64,000 bases of DNA from Ambrosia x helenae. Taxonomy: Eukaryota > Streptophyta > Magnoliopsida > Asterales > Asteraceae. The notes under the pieces were generated by a model. It was not told the origin of the DNA, did not search any database, and worked only from the letters and a program-made list of their open reading frames with translations. Below are positions 46,194-58,414 of the stretch, piece after piece (the first letter of the stretch is position 1; the number at the start of each line of letters is the position of its first letter). The stretch spans positions 36,828,626 to 36,892,625 of the forward strand of contig CM061228.1 in NCBI GenBank assembly GCA_030844895.1, given 5' to 3'. A program made the position numbers and the translations under genes.

Positions 46194-48038
46194 ATGTCGA
46201 TCGATAAAAGATGGATTAAGCTACATAACTGTTTGGACGTTGAGTACGTAAAAGGAATTGGCAATTTCATTGAGTATGCCAAACAATTCGTCAACTCATT
46301 TGGAATGATTAGATGTCCGTGTAGAAAGTATAATAATTCTAACTGCCTACCCTTCAGAACAATGGCATTTCATATTCGTATAAATGGTTTCGATAAGGAT
46401 CACACGATTTGGATCTATCACAGTGAAAATCCAATTAAGCCGTCTCCTGTAGTTTTAGATGAGGTTAGGGGAAGAAGCGATATGAATGGCGTTATCGAAG
46501 ACCTTATAGGGGAGCGTATGGATGAGGATACAGACCTTAACGAAATGGACTCGCATATAGAGAGTAGTGATGTTCATGATGAGTTTGAAGCCCTAATAAA
46601 TGAAGTCGAATCAGAATTATATCCTGGGTGTACTGATTATTCCTCCCTTGACTTTATATCAAAGCTTATGAATATGAAGGTAAGGAATAAATGGACTAAT
46701 AAATCGTTTGATGAGCTTCTTAGATTTTTTCAGTTTGTACTTCCAGCAGGTAGCATGGTCACCCCTTCGCATTACAAAGCCAAAATGATATTAAAGAAGA
46801 CTGGTTTGAGATATAAGATGATAGACATGTGTAAATGGGACTGTGCTCTCTTATGGAAAGAACATCAGTCGTTGTAGAATTTTCCTCACAAGGTGTGACG
46901 ATACTTTCGTTTGACCCCCGGACTACGATGCTTGTATGGCTCAACGCACATAGCAAAAGATATGATATGACACAGTACCGGACGATCAGAAGACGGTATT
47001 ATGTGTCATCCAGTAGATGGATCTTCATGGAAGGACTTTGATCTAAGCTACCCTAACTTCTCGAGGGAACCCCAAAATGTTCGCATGGGGCTTCCAGCTG
47101 ACAGTTTTAATCATTTCGTAACAAAAGCACGACTCATAGCACTTAGCCGGTTATACTCACCACATACAATCTGCCTCCATGGCTATGCATTAAAGAGTCC
47201 ACATTTATGTTGACCTTGTTGATTCCTGGCCCTAAATCCCCTAGGAAGGACATGGACGTTTTCCTTAGGCCGTTGGTGGATGAGCTTAAGGATTTGTGGC
47301 AGACAGGCGTACATGCTAAAGACGTTGTGACAAACACGCACTTCACAATGAAGGCGATGTTGTTATGGACTATAAATGACTTTCCAGCTCGTAGCAATCT
47401 ATCAGGTTGGAGCGGGCAGGGATACAAAGCATGCCCGACTTGCAACGAAAACACCCCTTCAGTAAGTGTAATAAATAAATGCGCGTATGTCGGTCATCGG
47501 CGGTTCTTAGATGCCAACCATCATTGGAGAAAAAGTTCCGAGTTTAACGGGGAACCCGAGACATGAGCCCCCCCCCCTCCGAGATAGTTTAGTCCCGCTG
47601 ACGTAGAAGATCAACATGCTCTTCTACTCAGTCGCCTTCCAAACAAGCATCCAAAATTTGGAGGTGCCAACCCTAATCGGAATGACATCGAATTGAACTG
47701 GTCCAAAAGAAGAATATTTTTTTTAATTAAAGTATTGGTCTTCTCTGCAATTGAAGCACAACTTAGATGTGATGCATATCAAGAAAAATGTGTGCGACTG
47801 CTTGCTTGGTACCCTTTTGATGAATGAGAAGACGAAAGACAACTCAAATGCAAGAAAAGACTTAGAGAAGTTGAAAATTCGAAAGACGTAATGGTTGAAA
47901 AAAAAGGGAACCAAGTGGACCCGCCCACACCAAAAATACTCATTCACTGTAACATCCGGCCCCTATCACCACCAATATTGTCCGCTTTGCCCCGATGGGT
48001 CGCCCATCCAGAGCTCACGGATTTGTTTTTGGTTGCCC

Positions 48039-48110
48039 AGTGGAGACTTCCCAGGAGGTCACTCATCCTGATAGTGCTCCCACCTGAGCATGCTTAACTG
48101 TGGAGTTCTC
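48039..48110 (-). other. 5S rRNA-like segment in Cassandra LTR 1
   Basis: On the minus strand it reads AGAACTCCACAGTTAAGC, then GGATGAGTGACCTCCTGGGA and AGTC. It matches the second half of plant 5S rRNA (AGAACTCCGAAGTTAAGC, GGATGGGTGACCTCCTGGGA), including the A-box/IE/C-box promoter region. Cassandra is known to carry Pol III 5S promoter sequence in its LTRs. Confidence 0.85.
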
Positions 48111-48423
48111 CTCTCATCCACTAATATTAAACCCCAAAACGATTTAAGAGGCAAGACATTACTTATGAACCAAGGATCTCTCCTGGCCACGGCCGATGTG
48201 GGATTTTCCTGGGGTGTCACATTCACCCCCTGTTAGAGTCTCATCGTCCCTTATGAGGTTAGAGTCTCATCGTCCCTGATGAGGTATGCACCCACCATCC
48301 CGAACGTCACAGGAGTGGCTCTGATACCATCTGTAACATCCCGCCACTCTTACCACCAATATTGTCCGCTTTGCCCCGATGGGTTGCCCATCCAGAGCTC
48401 ACGGATTTGTTTTTGGGTGCCCC

Positions 48424-48493
48424 GGTGGAAACTTCCCAGGAGGTCACCCATCTTGAAACTGCTCCCACCTGAGCAAGCTTAACTGTGGAGTTC
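48424..48493 (-). other. 5S rRNA-like segment in Cassandra LTR 2
   Basis: The same 5S-derived segment as in LTR 1. It keeps GATGGGTGACCTCCTGGGAA and differs in the middle (TTCAAGATGGG in place of TATCAGGATG). Confidence 0.8.
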
Positions 48494-48790
48494 TCCTCTC
48501 ATCCACTAGCATTAAACCCCAAAACGCATTGGTGATTTAAGAGGCAAGACATTACTTATGAACCAAGGATCTCTCCTGGCCATGGCCGATGTGGGATTTT
48601 CCTAGAGTGTCACATTCACCCCCCGTTAGAGTCTCATCGTCCCTGATGAGGTATGCACCACCATCCCGAACGGCTCAGGAGTGGCTCTGATACTATCTGT
48701 AACATCCGTCCCCTCTTACCACCAATATTGTCCGCTTTGCCCCGATGGGTCGCCCATCCAGAGCTCACGGATTTGTTTTTGGTTGCCCAA

Positions 48791-48860
48791 TGGAGACTTC
48801 CCAGGAGGTCACCCATCCTGATAGTGCTCCCACCTGAGCACGCTTAACTGTGGAGTTCTC
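48791..48860 (-). other. 5S rRNA-like segment in Cassandra LTR 3
   Basis: Reads AGTTAAGCGTGCTCAGGTGG, then GGATGGGTGACCTCCTGGGA on the minus strand, the closest of the three to 5S rRNA. Confidence 0.85.
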
Positions 48861-50905
48861 CTCTCATCCACTAACATTAAGCCCCAAAACGCGTTGGTGA
48901 TATAAGAGGCAAGACATTACTTATGAACCAATGATCTCTCCTGGCCACGGCCGATGTAGGATTTTCCTGGGGTGTCACATTCACCCTCCGTGACCGAAAG
49001 AGTTTCTGTCATTTTATAAAAAATGTTAAACTACCAGATGGGTTCGGATCTAATATTAGTAAGAGGGTGACAAATAACAATACTAACATTACTGGTTTGA
49101 AATCACATGACTGTCATATTATCATGCAAAAATTGATACCAATTGGGGTTAGAGGATTTTTGGGCAAAGATGTTTATACACCAATGGTAAACCTTTGTGT
49201 GTTCTTTAAATAGCTCTGCTCCAGAACACTAGTAGTTGAAGATATGAAGAAAGTGAGGGATACCATTCTTATGTTCTTGTGCAAGTTAGAGTTGATATAT
49301 CCTCCAGCATTTTTTGACATAATGGTTCATTTAGATACGCATTTACCCGATGAAGAGATTCTAGGTTGTCCAGTCTCTATGAGATGGATGTATCCCTTTG
49401 AAAGGTATATGGAAAAACTTAAAAACTATGTTAAAAACCCGACAATGCCAGAAGGTTGTATAGCTGAAATTTATATAGCTGAAGAAGCCCTAGCATTCTG
49501 CTCAATGTACCTGCAAAATGGTAACACTAACTTCAATCAGCCTGAGAGAAATCAGAATGTCGTTGTAGAAAAAATAAATTTATGGGTGTTTGAGTCCCAA
49601 TGCAACCCGACCAGTGCAATGGATGACAAACAACTTTCAGTTGACGACAAACTCAAGATAGAATGGCTTGTCCTTGATAATTGCAAAGAAGTCAGGGGCT
49701 ATATGAAGTAAGTGCTCCTAACCTTTATATATTTACCGGACATCCCAAAGATATAATTAAGACTAATATTTTATGCTTTTATATATTTTTCTTCAATGTA
49801 GTGAATTCAAATATACACATTCCCAAGATGATATTAAAACTAAATTTCTGAATTGGTTTCAACACAAGGTAATACATATATAACCCTCATTACTATATAT
49901 TTGTTAGGTAATGCATATATAACAAACAGTATTATTTTAAATTTGTTCGGTCTATAAAATGAAGACAAAAAGTTCTTCAGAATTCCATCCTGAGTTTTAT
50001 GCTCTTTCATTAGGTGCGCAATTAATGGCCAACACTTACACCGGTTGCATAGTCAACGGTGTTAGGTTTACGGTGACTTTACGTTATGCAAAACGTGCAA
50101 CGCAAAAGTCTGGGGTTATGGCAGAGGGAGAGAACGGTGAGAAATATTATGGCGTATTAGAAGAGATTATTGAGATCAGTTATCCTCATGGGTATAAAAC
50201 TGTCCTATTTTGGTGCAAGTGGTACGATACTCGAGTGGATGTTATATATGAAAATAGTATCACCAGTATCAGCACTAAACACAAATGGGACAAATAAGAT
50301 CAGCTCATATTTTCCCGAAAAGCCAAACAAGTGTTCTACATCCAAGAACCATCTCGAGGAAACCAAAATAATAAACATAGGTAGGTCGTCGAAAATGTTA
50401 ATCACCTTCGAATTTGGTATCGACCACCACAACTCGAGAATGTTCAAAATGTTGACACTAAGTTAGGCGAGGATCTTGACGTCGTTCACAATAACTCTTC
50501 ATCTACTATTGGCCTAATTATTGACTTCCGCCAATACTTTCAAAACATATCTTCTCATGCTACCGAGGGTGAGAATGTAACGGAAGTTGATACCCCGAGC
50601 AATGACAACAGTGAAGATGCTGATGCTGGGACATATTATGACGAGGACGATCCTGATTATGACGACATGGAGTCTGATTAAAAACAGTAATTGCTGATGA
50701 TTTCATTTATTATAATAATAAATCAATATTTACTATTTTTACTACATTTATTATATATAATAATGTGACTAATAATTTTTATTTCTAATTGCAGGACATC
50801 ATGATATCATTTTGGGCTGTGCTTGTCTACTTGATGTTTACTATTTTTACTTCTTTTTCAATTCTAATAATGTGACTATTAATTTTTAACTCTAATTGCA
50901 ACCCT

Positions 50906-51704
50906 CCGCAGGAGAACATAGGGCAAGGCAAAAAACCTTGCCTTAAAAAAGCATCTTAGAGAAACAGGTCGCCCGACAGACATTACATTTGATGAAGACG
51001 CCACCTTCATGCTTGTAGGTAAGCTTGGTTGCTTGTTCACCCAGGAGGCGGCTATGTATATCTGTCGTGAAGTTTCATTGGATGTGGAAGGTTGGAGGAA
51101 TGTTTCAGAGATTGATAGAAACAAGTTATTTGAGTTTATGTCGGTTAGTGATTTATAAATATATATTCTATATGTTATTTCTTGATTTATTTAATTATTA
51201 GACCGAGTTCAATATGAATTTCAAAGATGTTGACGAAGATCTCTTTGCCAGTAAAAAAAAGGAGGCATTGTGGCGACTCTCACAAAGCGGTACAATGACT
51301 GCAAACACCTCGCCAAGGAATATTTTTTGGATGTGTCGAGAGATTATGATCATGTGGAGGGATCAAGGCAACATCCCCCCGAGGGTATGAAACCTGAAAA
51401 CCGGCTTCGAGCTATTGATCACTTCTGCAGTGAGGAACATAGGAAGAAGTCTGCAACTAACAAAGTCGTCCACCAAAAACAAATGTCCACATACCGAGGT
51501 GGAACGAGCTCTTTTGCCACTCACTATCACCAAAAGGTATTTACACACACACATATGCATAGACAATAATGTTTATTTAACTTATAATTTAACTTTTAAT
51601 GTTAAACAAAACATCGAATGGTATGAAGAATACCATTCTGGACATACAGGAAGACAGGGACATTTGATACCCCCCAGAATGAAGAGAATTAAGTAACCAT
51701 TTAT

Positions 51705-51757
<53 letters not shown>

Positions 51758-52087
51758 AATTCTATTAAATCATTTTTGTAAAATACAACATAGGTTAAAG
51801 GCACAGTTTGAGTCTGAAGCTCAACGGATCGCCGCTGAAGAAGAAGAAGGAGGAGGAGGAGGACGATGAAAAGCAGCTCCCAACGGTTAGATAAGGTTGG
51901 TATATATTTGTGTTTGGGCATGTTTTAGCGATTGTTTGTTGGGTTTAAAGTAGGTTAAAACTAATATTATTTTGGGTGTTTGAAGGTTGGTATATTTGAA
52001 GAAGTGTTAGGCAGACGTTGCGGACATGTTTACGGGATTAGGCCTATGCCTTGTCCGAGAGAAAGCCTTCCACATTTTATGCCAACG
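50906..52087 (+). pseudogene. CACTA second gene (TNPA/Transposase_24-like), broken
   Basis: From about 50945 one frame reads HLRETGRPTDITFDEDATFM, EAAMYICREVSLDVEGWRNV and EIDRNKLFEFM. After a frame change the next exon gives SEEHRKKSATNKVVHQKQMS and YRGGTSSFATHYHQK, the usual Transposase_24 signature. A later exon at about 51985-52087 has FEEVLGRRCGHVYGI, matching the family's GHVRG tail. TNPA-type proteins bind subterminal repeats of CACTA elements and help excision. A (TA)n(TG)n run at 51709-51757 sits in an intron. Confidence 0.75.
51709..51757. repeat. (TA)n(TG)n microsatellite
   Basis: A compound dinucleotide repeat between exons of the CACTA second gene. Confidence 0.9.
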
Positions 52088-52129
52088 TAACCGTAACTGC
52101 AACTAACACCGGTATGTCTTTGTAGTTTA

Positions 52130-52752
52130 AATGTTAATATTTGACCCGTTTCGTATAAATATGTTTAGTAAGTATGATATTTGACCAATTTGGTATATAT
52201 TTGTAGTTTATTTGCTGATAGTTGACCCATTTGGTATAAATATGTTAAGTGATAGGATATTTGACCCATTTGGTATATATTGGTAATTTAAATGTTAATA
52301 TTTGACCCGTTTGATATATATTGGTAGTTTTAATGTTGATAGTTTACCCATTTGGTATATGTTTGTAGTTTGACCCATTTGGTGTATGTATGTTTGCTAA
52401 ATGTTAATATTTGATCTGTTTCGTATAAATATGTTTAATAAATGTGATATTTGACCCGTTTGGTATAAATATGTTTAGTAAATAGGATATTTGATCCATT
52501 TGGTATATATTTGTAGTTTATTTGTTGATAGTTGACCCATTTGGTATAAATATGTTTAGTAAATAAGATATTTGACCCATTTGGTATATATTTGTAGTTC
52601 AAATGTTAATATTTGACCCATTTAATACATATTGGTAGTTTTAATGTTGACAGTTGATCCATTTGGTGTATGTATGTTTGCTAAATGTAGATATTTGACA
52701 CATTTAGTATAAATATGTTTAGTAAATATGAAATTTGACCCATTTGGTATAA

Positions 52753-52755
<3 letters not shown>
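52130..52755. repeat. Minisatellite-like array, TTTGACCCATTTGGTATA unit
   Basis: At least fourteen copies of TTTGACCCATTTGGTATAWA or close variants alternate between two spacer types: AATATGTTTAGTAAATAGGATA and TATTTGTAGTTTAAATGTTAATA. The pair forms a higher-order unit of about 100 bp. It lies directly after the CACTA second gene, where subterminal transposase-binding repeats would be expected. Confidence 0.8.
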
Positions 52756-52790
<35 letters not shown>

Positions 52791-52792
52791 TA

Positions 52793-53171
52793 AAGATCAA
52801 ATACATATAGTTTTTTTGTAAGAACTGTGAGAATCAAAGGGGGTAAAAAAAATTTATTTATTTTTTTAGAAATTTTTTTCCCCATGTGCTTAAACATTAT
52901 TTCTAGATGAATAATACAAAAAAAAAAAATTAAAAATTTTTTTTTAGTGTAATTACGTCATTAAGGTAAATACATTATTTTACACTAGAGTAATTATGTA
53001 ATTACTCTACACGTAATTACTCTACACCAAATTTTTTTTTTTTTAGTTTTCAATACTATAATACATGTTTAACAATATGGGGAAAAAAATTTTGAAAAAA
53101 AAAATAAAAAAAATACCCTCCTTTGATTCTCACAGTTTTTACCAAAAAAGCTATTTGTACCGGATCTTTCC
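52793..53171. mobile_element. Foldback MITE in (TA)n
   Basis: About 380 bp between a (TA)n(GA)n run and a (TA)n run. The left arm has GTAAGAACTGTGAGAATCAA and AGGGGGTA. The right arm, reverse-complemented, has GTAAAAACTGTGAGAATCAA and AGGAGGGTA; both begin near AAAGATC. The arms pair over most of their length. The centre has three TACGTAATTACTCTAC-like words and TTACACTAGAGTAATT, a variant of the palindrome in the MULE family. Confidence 0.75.
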
Positions 53172-54129
53172 CATATATATATATATATGAGAACCTCATT
53201 GAGATGTGAGAACTAGAGAACCATTTGGGGCCATAGATCTTAGTGATCCAAGGGTTGAGAAACACTTGTGGAGGATTTTTGTTTTTAGTGAAGATTAAAA
53301 TAAGTTTTATTAAGTTTAGATTAAAAAATTACTTTTAAGGGTATTTTGGGCAAAGGAAAGTTTGGGAGTCTGACACCTGGTTTCCCACACTGATATATAA
53401 CTGGCAAATAAGGTGGTTTTCAAAATTTTTAAACACTCTCACAAGTATCTCACTCCTCCATTTTGCATCATCCCAAAGCATAAACCATCTGATCGAAGAC
53501 AATAAACCGTCCCTCTCGTTTCGCGAGAATCACTGATCTTTCAACACTCCGATATAGGGTATGTTTTTTGTGCAAACATTGTGTGCATTTTTTTTCAGTG
53601 GTGTTAAACCGTATGGGTTGTTTTTTTTCCCATTCCTGTTTACAAAGCATTTCAGGGTTTTATGAGACGGTATATTTTTTTAGGGTTTGTGGCATGCGTG
53701 ATTACCTTTTGTTTTTGATATGGAGTTTTTTTATTATTGTCGTTGGTGTCAAACAGTAGGGTTTTTTCATTTAATATGTGGATTTTTCTGGTGGTGATAA
53801 TGGTGGGGGTAATCTTGGGCTTGACCGTTCTTTCTTGATAATGTTTGATTTTTTTTATTTTTCTTCATCTATTCGATGATGGATTTTTTCTGATTTGGGA
53901 TAATGGTGGGCTTGATCGTTTCTTTTTTGATAGACAGACGTTGAGTAGGGGTTTTTGAGTTGGGGTAATGAAGAAATAAATAACATAAGAAAATATAGGG
54001 TTCGGATTTTTTCTTTTTTGGTCGATGAGTATATTTTGACTTTGGTTGAGGTTTGACAATGGGGTAAAAAAACAACGCCAGTGGATGGAATGTCCTTTTT
54101 TTATGTGATTTTTTTTTGTTTCAGATAAA

Positions 54130-57100
54130 ATGGTGCCTGGTACGAGAAGTTCTAAACGCCTTCATGTGGAAGATTCAACAGTTAGCGCGGTTATACGTGT
54201 CAGTCCCCGAGGACGAGGTTAGGCCATTTCCTAATCACTACTTTTTTCTTTTTTGGGGTACTTTAAGTTTCGCCACGTGATGGGTTTTTTGTGCAGTGGG
54301 GAATGACCCAGACCATCCCATACATGTCAGGTCGTCTGTTGCGCCCGTAGCCGTATCTAAAAGGAACAAACGATCAACACGTGATGCCGACACAGGGACG
54401 GAAGGTGGCTATGTGTCTGATACGATCTCGCCGAAGAAAGGCGCAAAGTCTCCCAAAAAACAGGTATGGGGTAGTTTAAAAACCCGGTCGTCCCCCCGAC
54501 AGCTTTACCTGGGAATATCAAAACTCAGTGGTCGACAACAAGAGGTGGTTCGCAAATGGGCTTCGGGGATTTACTGCATTTCCGCGTAGATGGTATCCCG
54601 GTGAAAATCGCACACTACGCAGTTGATATCTTCCAACCTGATAAGATGAGGCTGTGGTCTCGTAAATAGGAGGTGACTATAGATGCGCAACTTGTACATA
54701 AGGTGTTTGGCGTCCCATGCGGAGGCATCAAGTTTTCAAGTTTTGCCGAGCTGGAGAAATGGGACCCCGCGCTGAAGGTCTGGCGTGATCGCTACCCGGC
54801 GAACACCTACGTTTCTACAAAGCTGATTGTGAACAAGATACTCGTAGACGAATACGAAGACCTGTTCATATTCAAGGTTGATTTCATAATGCTGTTCGTA
54901 ACAACAATGATTATCTCTCATGGGAATGGTCTTTGCAAAGAAGAAATTCCAAAATGTTTTACCAGGGGAACACGGTTCGAGGAGATCGATTGGTGAGACT
55001 TCATGGTAACATCCCTCATGACATGTAAGCAAAAATGGAGGCGGAGTGACCCTGCATGCGCATTTGCTGGTCCATTGACCTTTTTAACGGTACGAACAGT
55101 TACCCTTGCGCATTTATAGTTAACACCTTTTTTCTCGTAGAACTTTACCTGTTTTTTTACCCGTTTTTCCTGTTTTTTTGGGGGCAGCTACTGTATGTTG
55201 ATTGTTTTGCCATTGATGGCATGGACACCCCAAAGGGTGTGCGTGCAATGCATCATTGGTCGTTGGAGTTGCTAAGCAGGCGTCAGGAGCATGAACTACG
55301 ACATGAGGGTTTTGGGCTTGGCAAAGTGAAGGAGGTGACAATGGCTAGAGATGGCGACGTGGAGGTAACACATGAACCTTTTTCCCGTCTGTTTATGGAC
55401 TATATGCCTTTTTGTGTAACATCTTTTATATGTTGTTTTCAAAAGGTGGAATTGCGTGTGGCGCGCGAAAAGTTATCGGAGTTCAAGTCGTTAAAGACGC
55501 AGGTTGGTGCAAATTTTAGTTCCTTAACTTCAAGATACCCGCTCAGTAGCAGCATGCGTCGTTTGGAAGCTGAGTACCAGAAGGAACTGTGTCATGTAAC
55601 TGAGAAGGGGAAAGAGCTTGAGACGCCAACAAAGATGATAAAGCATGATGTTTCAAACTTAGACGAGGAGCACAACTCTGGGTCGCCTGTCGATGAACCC
55701 CATAGTTTTGAAGGCGAGTGATGCTAACCCCGCATGTTTAGGCTACTATTTTTGGTTACATTTTTTTTAGCCTTTTTTTTTTGCATTTGAATTTTTAGGG
55801 GCAGCGGGTGCATCCGGACCAGAGTCGTCGGACTCAGAAGGTGACGGGCGATGGTTGTTTACGGGATGCGAGGCTGGGAGCAGCAAAGCTACGCCACCAC
55901 CGAGCGATGTTCAGGAGGACGCGCCACTTGTTGAAGGCAAAGGGAGTCAATTATACCAACATGCCGGCGACGTGGCAGAGACCGGGGACACACGGGCATG
56001 TGGCGACACCGGAAACGAGGCGGTGGGTGACGTTAGTGTCAGTGGCAATGGAGGAAGGAAACTAGTCGAACAAATGGATACGCATAGGATGAGGTTTGGG
56101 CTGCCAACAATACGCACACCAGTCAAGTGTACGTTTCTAGAACTTTTTGCAAATAACTACCTCTTACCTTTGTAAATAAAAAATACAAATATGGTTTTTC
56201 CCATTTTGTGTAAATCTGTGTTTTTTTTTGTGCGCGAATTGTAGCAGGCTCACCGGGGATGCCGACCGCTTCGGCCAGCCAGCCAACCTTTAGCCTGGGT
56301 TTGACACAGTTGACCCCACCGTCAGACAAAAACTTGCTAAGTCGGCCACCCGAAACAAGTCCCAGAGAAGTGACCTTGAGCCAGCCCACTTTTAGCCTTG
56401 GCCTCACCCAGGAGTACTCACCCGACGCCGCAGGGGGGGAAGGAGAGAGTAAATGCGAATGAGACTGTAGTAGGCCAGGTTACTAAAACAGCCGGCTCAG
56501 AATCTACGCATACCGAGCCTTCAAAGGGTCAGGGGGCACTAACCCTGGTGTAAATTATTTTTTACCATATTTTTCTTACAGTGGTGTAAAATATAGCTTA
56601 TGTGTGGACTGTTTTCCTTTCCCCCCCCCCCCTTTTTTTAAAAAAAAAATTGGTGTTTTTTTAGTTTTTTTTTCATGTGGTGTAAAATTCCTTTTCTGTT
56701 TTTTTATAGGTCAAGGAAAACAGTCCTCTGCTGCGTTAAATGTAGCACCTATATCATGGGGGACATCAAGGAGTATGGTGGCTAGTTTGCCTGTTGTGTT
56801 GAATAGTAGTGATGAACTACCCACAAAGGCCACAAAGAAAGAGTTGATGGTGTGGGACTTCCTGTTCAGGACCGCTGACAAGACACTGCTGATGGAACTA
56901 GCGACTGATGAGGCGAAAAGGTGGTAATTTTTTTTATACAAATGGCTTTGTGTGTACGGCGGGAGGTACGTACGTATATGCGTTTTCTAATTTTTTTTTC
57001 TTTTCTGTTTGCTTTTTTTGTAGGCAAAAGGCTGGTGGAGGGTCTGTAGATTTGGCTAACATTGACCCAACTGAGTTTTTCCCGTGAGTGTTTTGCCTTT

Positions 57101-58136
57101 TTGTTTTTTATCCCTTTTAGTTGCGTATATGTTTTTAAGGTACCATGGCGCCTTTTTTTTGTGCTAGCGTTTTGTATATGTTTACCCCAAACCAAAAAAA
57201 AATGGCAGTTATGTGCTGTTTGAAAACCGTTATGGGATGTGTTCCGAAGCCCCACTGATTCGTCGCTGGCAGTGGGCAAGAGGTTGTATGGTTCAGTCAT
57301 TAACGCCTAGACGAGTGTCCTGAACAACGACCCGATGTACCAGGGGCTCGGGGGTCCGTCGTTTGTTTTGTGCCACCACCACCGTCGTGAGTAAATCAGC
57401 CTCTTTTTCTTTTGTTTTTGGTCCGCTATTTTTATACGTTTTTTTGGTTTTTATTTTCTTTTTTTACGCAGGTTGACTGGATGTTACAGCTGGATGACGA
57501 CCCAGGAGGCAGCTGGGTGGCGTGTTTAAAGAATGGACTCTCGGGCGCTCTTTGTGGCGACGCGACAGCACTTGATTTCCGGGGCGTGGACATGGTTTTT
57601 GTGCCTGTTCTAGAACACGAACACTATTACGTGCTGGTTTTTGACCTGAAGCGTGTAGATGTTTGCGTTATTATCAACATCGTGCCGAGGAAGTCACCCA
57701 TGGTGCTATCAGACAGTAATGTCTAGTATGTTAAAAGCACACCGTTCAAAGTGGTAGGTCAAAAAAAAAAAACGCAACTGATTAGCCCCCCCCCCCTCCT
57801 GATGAGCTTTTCTAATGTTATATCTTATGTGCAGAAACATATCTTTGACGACTACCTCGACCTTGTGAATCACCCCAAGGCGGCAACACTAAGGGAATGC
57901 AGTATTAGGCCGGTACCTCTGCCCTGGGCCACCACGAAGAACACAGACGATTGTGGCGTATTCGTTATGCGCCATATGGAAAACTATGCGGGGTGTCCGT
58001 CCCTTTCAAGTGCGGGTTTAGCCTGAATGGGAAGCGCAAGCAGGCCCAGTTGGATACTTTAAGGAAGCGGTATGCATCGAGCATCCTTTTGTCGTCCACG
58101 AACATCTACTGCGAGCGAGTTTGGCGGCGTCACTAG
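54130..58136 (+). pseudogene. ULP1-like (SUMO protease family) gene of the MULE, broken
   Basis: The start MVPGTRSSKRLHVEDST is at 54130, and exons are separated by short T-rich introns (first introns 54218-54296 and from 54464). The N-terminal part matches that of transposon-borne ULP1-like proteins: KLSGRQQEVVRK, GFGDLLHFRVDGIPVKIAHY, VTIDAQLVHKVFGVPCGGIK and YVDCFAIDGMDTPKGVRAM. A repeat SQPTFSLGLTQ occurs twice near 56275 and 56380. The protease part has VFVPVLEHEHYYVLVFDL (catalytic His region, 57598-57650) and TDDCGVFVMRHMENYAG (catalytic Cys, near 57948). The Asp normally found after the His strand is not evident (CVIINIVPRK). Stops at 54667, 54996 and 57308, and frameshifts near 54557 and 57990, make it a pseudogene. 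A cysteine protease of this fold would cleave ubiquitin-like proteins; its role in the transposon is unknown. Confidence 0.8.
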
Positions 58137-58254
58137 CGACGTAATTTTGTTTTTGTGTGTTTTTTTTGGGCTGGGGTATGATGGTACTTAAAAACAAAAA
58201 CTTAAAACTCGTTTTGGATTGTCAGTTTTATTAAAACTTGTTTTTTGTGTGTGT

Positions 58255-58257
<3 letters not shown>

Positions 58258-58291
<34 letters not shown>
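58258..58291. repeat. Poly-T run
   Basis: An uninterrupted T tract just after the ULP1-like gene end, preceded by GTGTGTGTG. Confidence 0.9.
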
Positions 58292-58292
<1 letters not shown>

Positions 58293-58414
58293 TGGTGTAT
58301 GACTGGTTTTCTTTTTTGTTGTGTAGTGAAATGGTTTACACTTTTTTTGTGGTGTAAGCATTTTTTTGTAGCACATGTTTTTTTTGCCGTAGGTATGTAT
58401 GGTAGTGGGCTTCA

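Larger units (their letters stand above)
47943..48984 (-). mobile_element. Tandem Cassandra TRIM array (LTR-int-LTR-int-LTR) inside the CACTA gene
   Basis: Three LTR copies (47948-48221, 48332-48614, 48698-48979) alternate with two internal segments (48222-48331, 48615-48697). A perfect TTCAC target duplication lies at 47943-47947 and 48980-48984. Joining the flanks across one TTCAC restores the TNP2 word YSFTLRDRKSFCHF, which confirms the insertion. On the minus strand each LTR runs TGTGACA...GGATGTTACA and is followed by a PBS (TGGTATCAGAGCCAC; mutated in one copy). A polypurine tract (AACGGGGGGTGAA or similar) precedes the next LTR. The LTRs contain 5S rRNA-like sequence, the mark of Cassandra. 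It encodes no protein. Confidence 0.92.
46194..50681 (+). pseudogene. CACTA (En/Spm) transposase gene, TNP2 type, broken and interrupted
   Basis: The likely start is MSIDKRWIKLHN at 46194. It opens a Transpos_assoc domain (IRCPCRKYNN motif, then HIRINGF and WIYH) that runs to about residue 90. The TNP2 domain follows: KSFDELLRFFQFVLPAGSMV, KDFDLSYPNFSREPQNVRMG, IPGPKSPRKDMDVFLRPLVD, LLWTINDFPARSNLSGWSGQ, ACPTCNENT and HNLDVMHIKKNVCDCLLGTL. A Cassandra array splits it at 47948. TNP2 resumes with FTLRDRKSFCHFIKNVKLPD, then DUF4218 (49244-49711: LELIYPPAFFDIMVHL, SMRWMYPFERYMEKLKNYVK) and DUF4216 (from about 50019: GVRFTVTL, YYGVLEEIIEISY). The acidic tail ends at 50681. Stops at 46876, 49213 and 50295 and several frame changes rule out a working protein. 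The TNP2 product would catalyse cut-and-paste transposition. Confidence 0.88.

Noticed and set aside
48039..48860. 5S rRNA gene cluster
   Set aside because: Only part of 5S rRNA is present, and each copy lies within an LTR of a Cassandra element.
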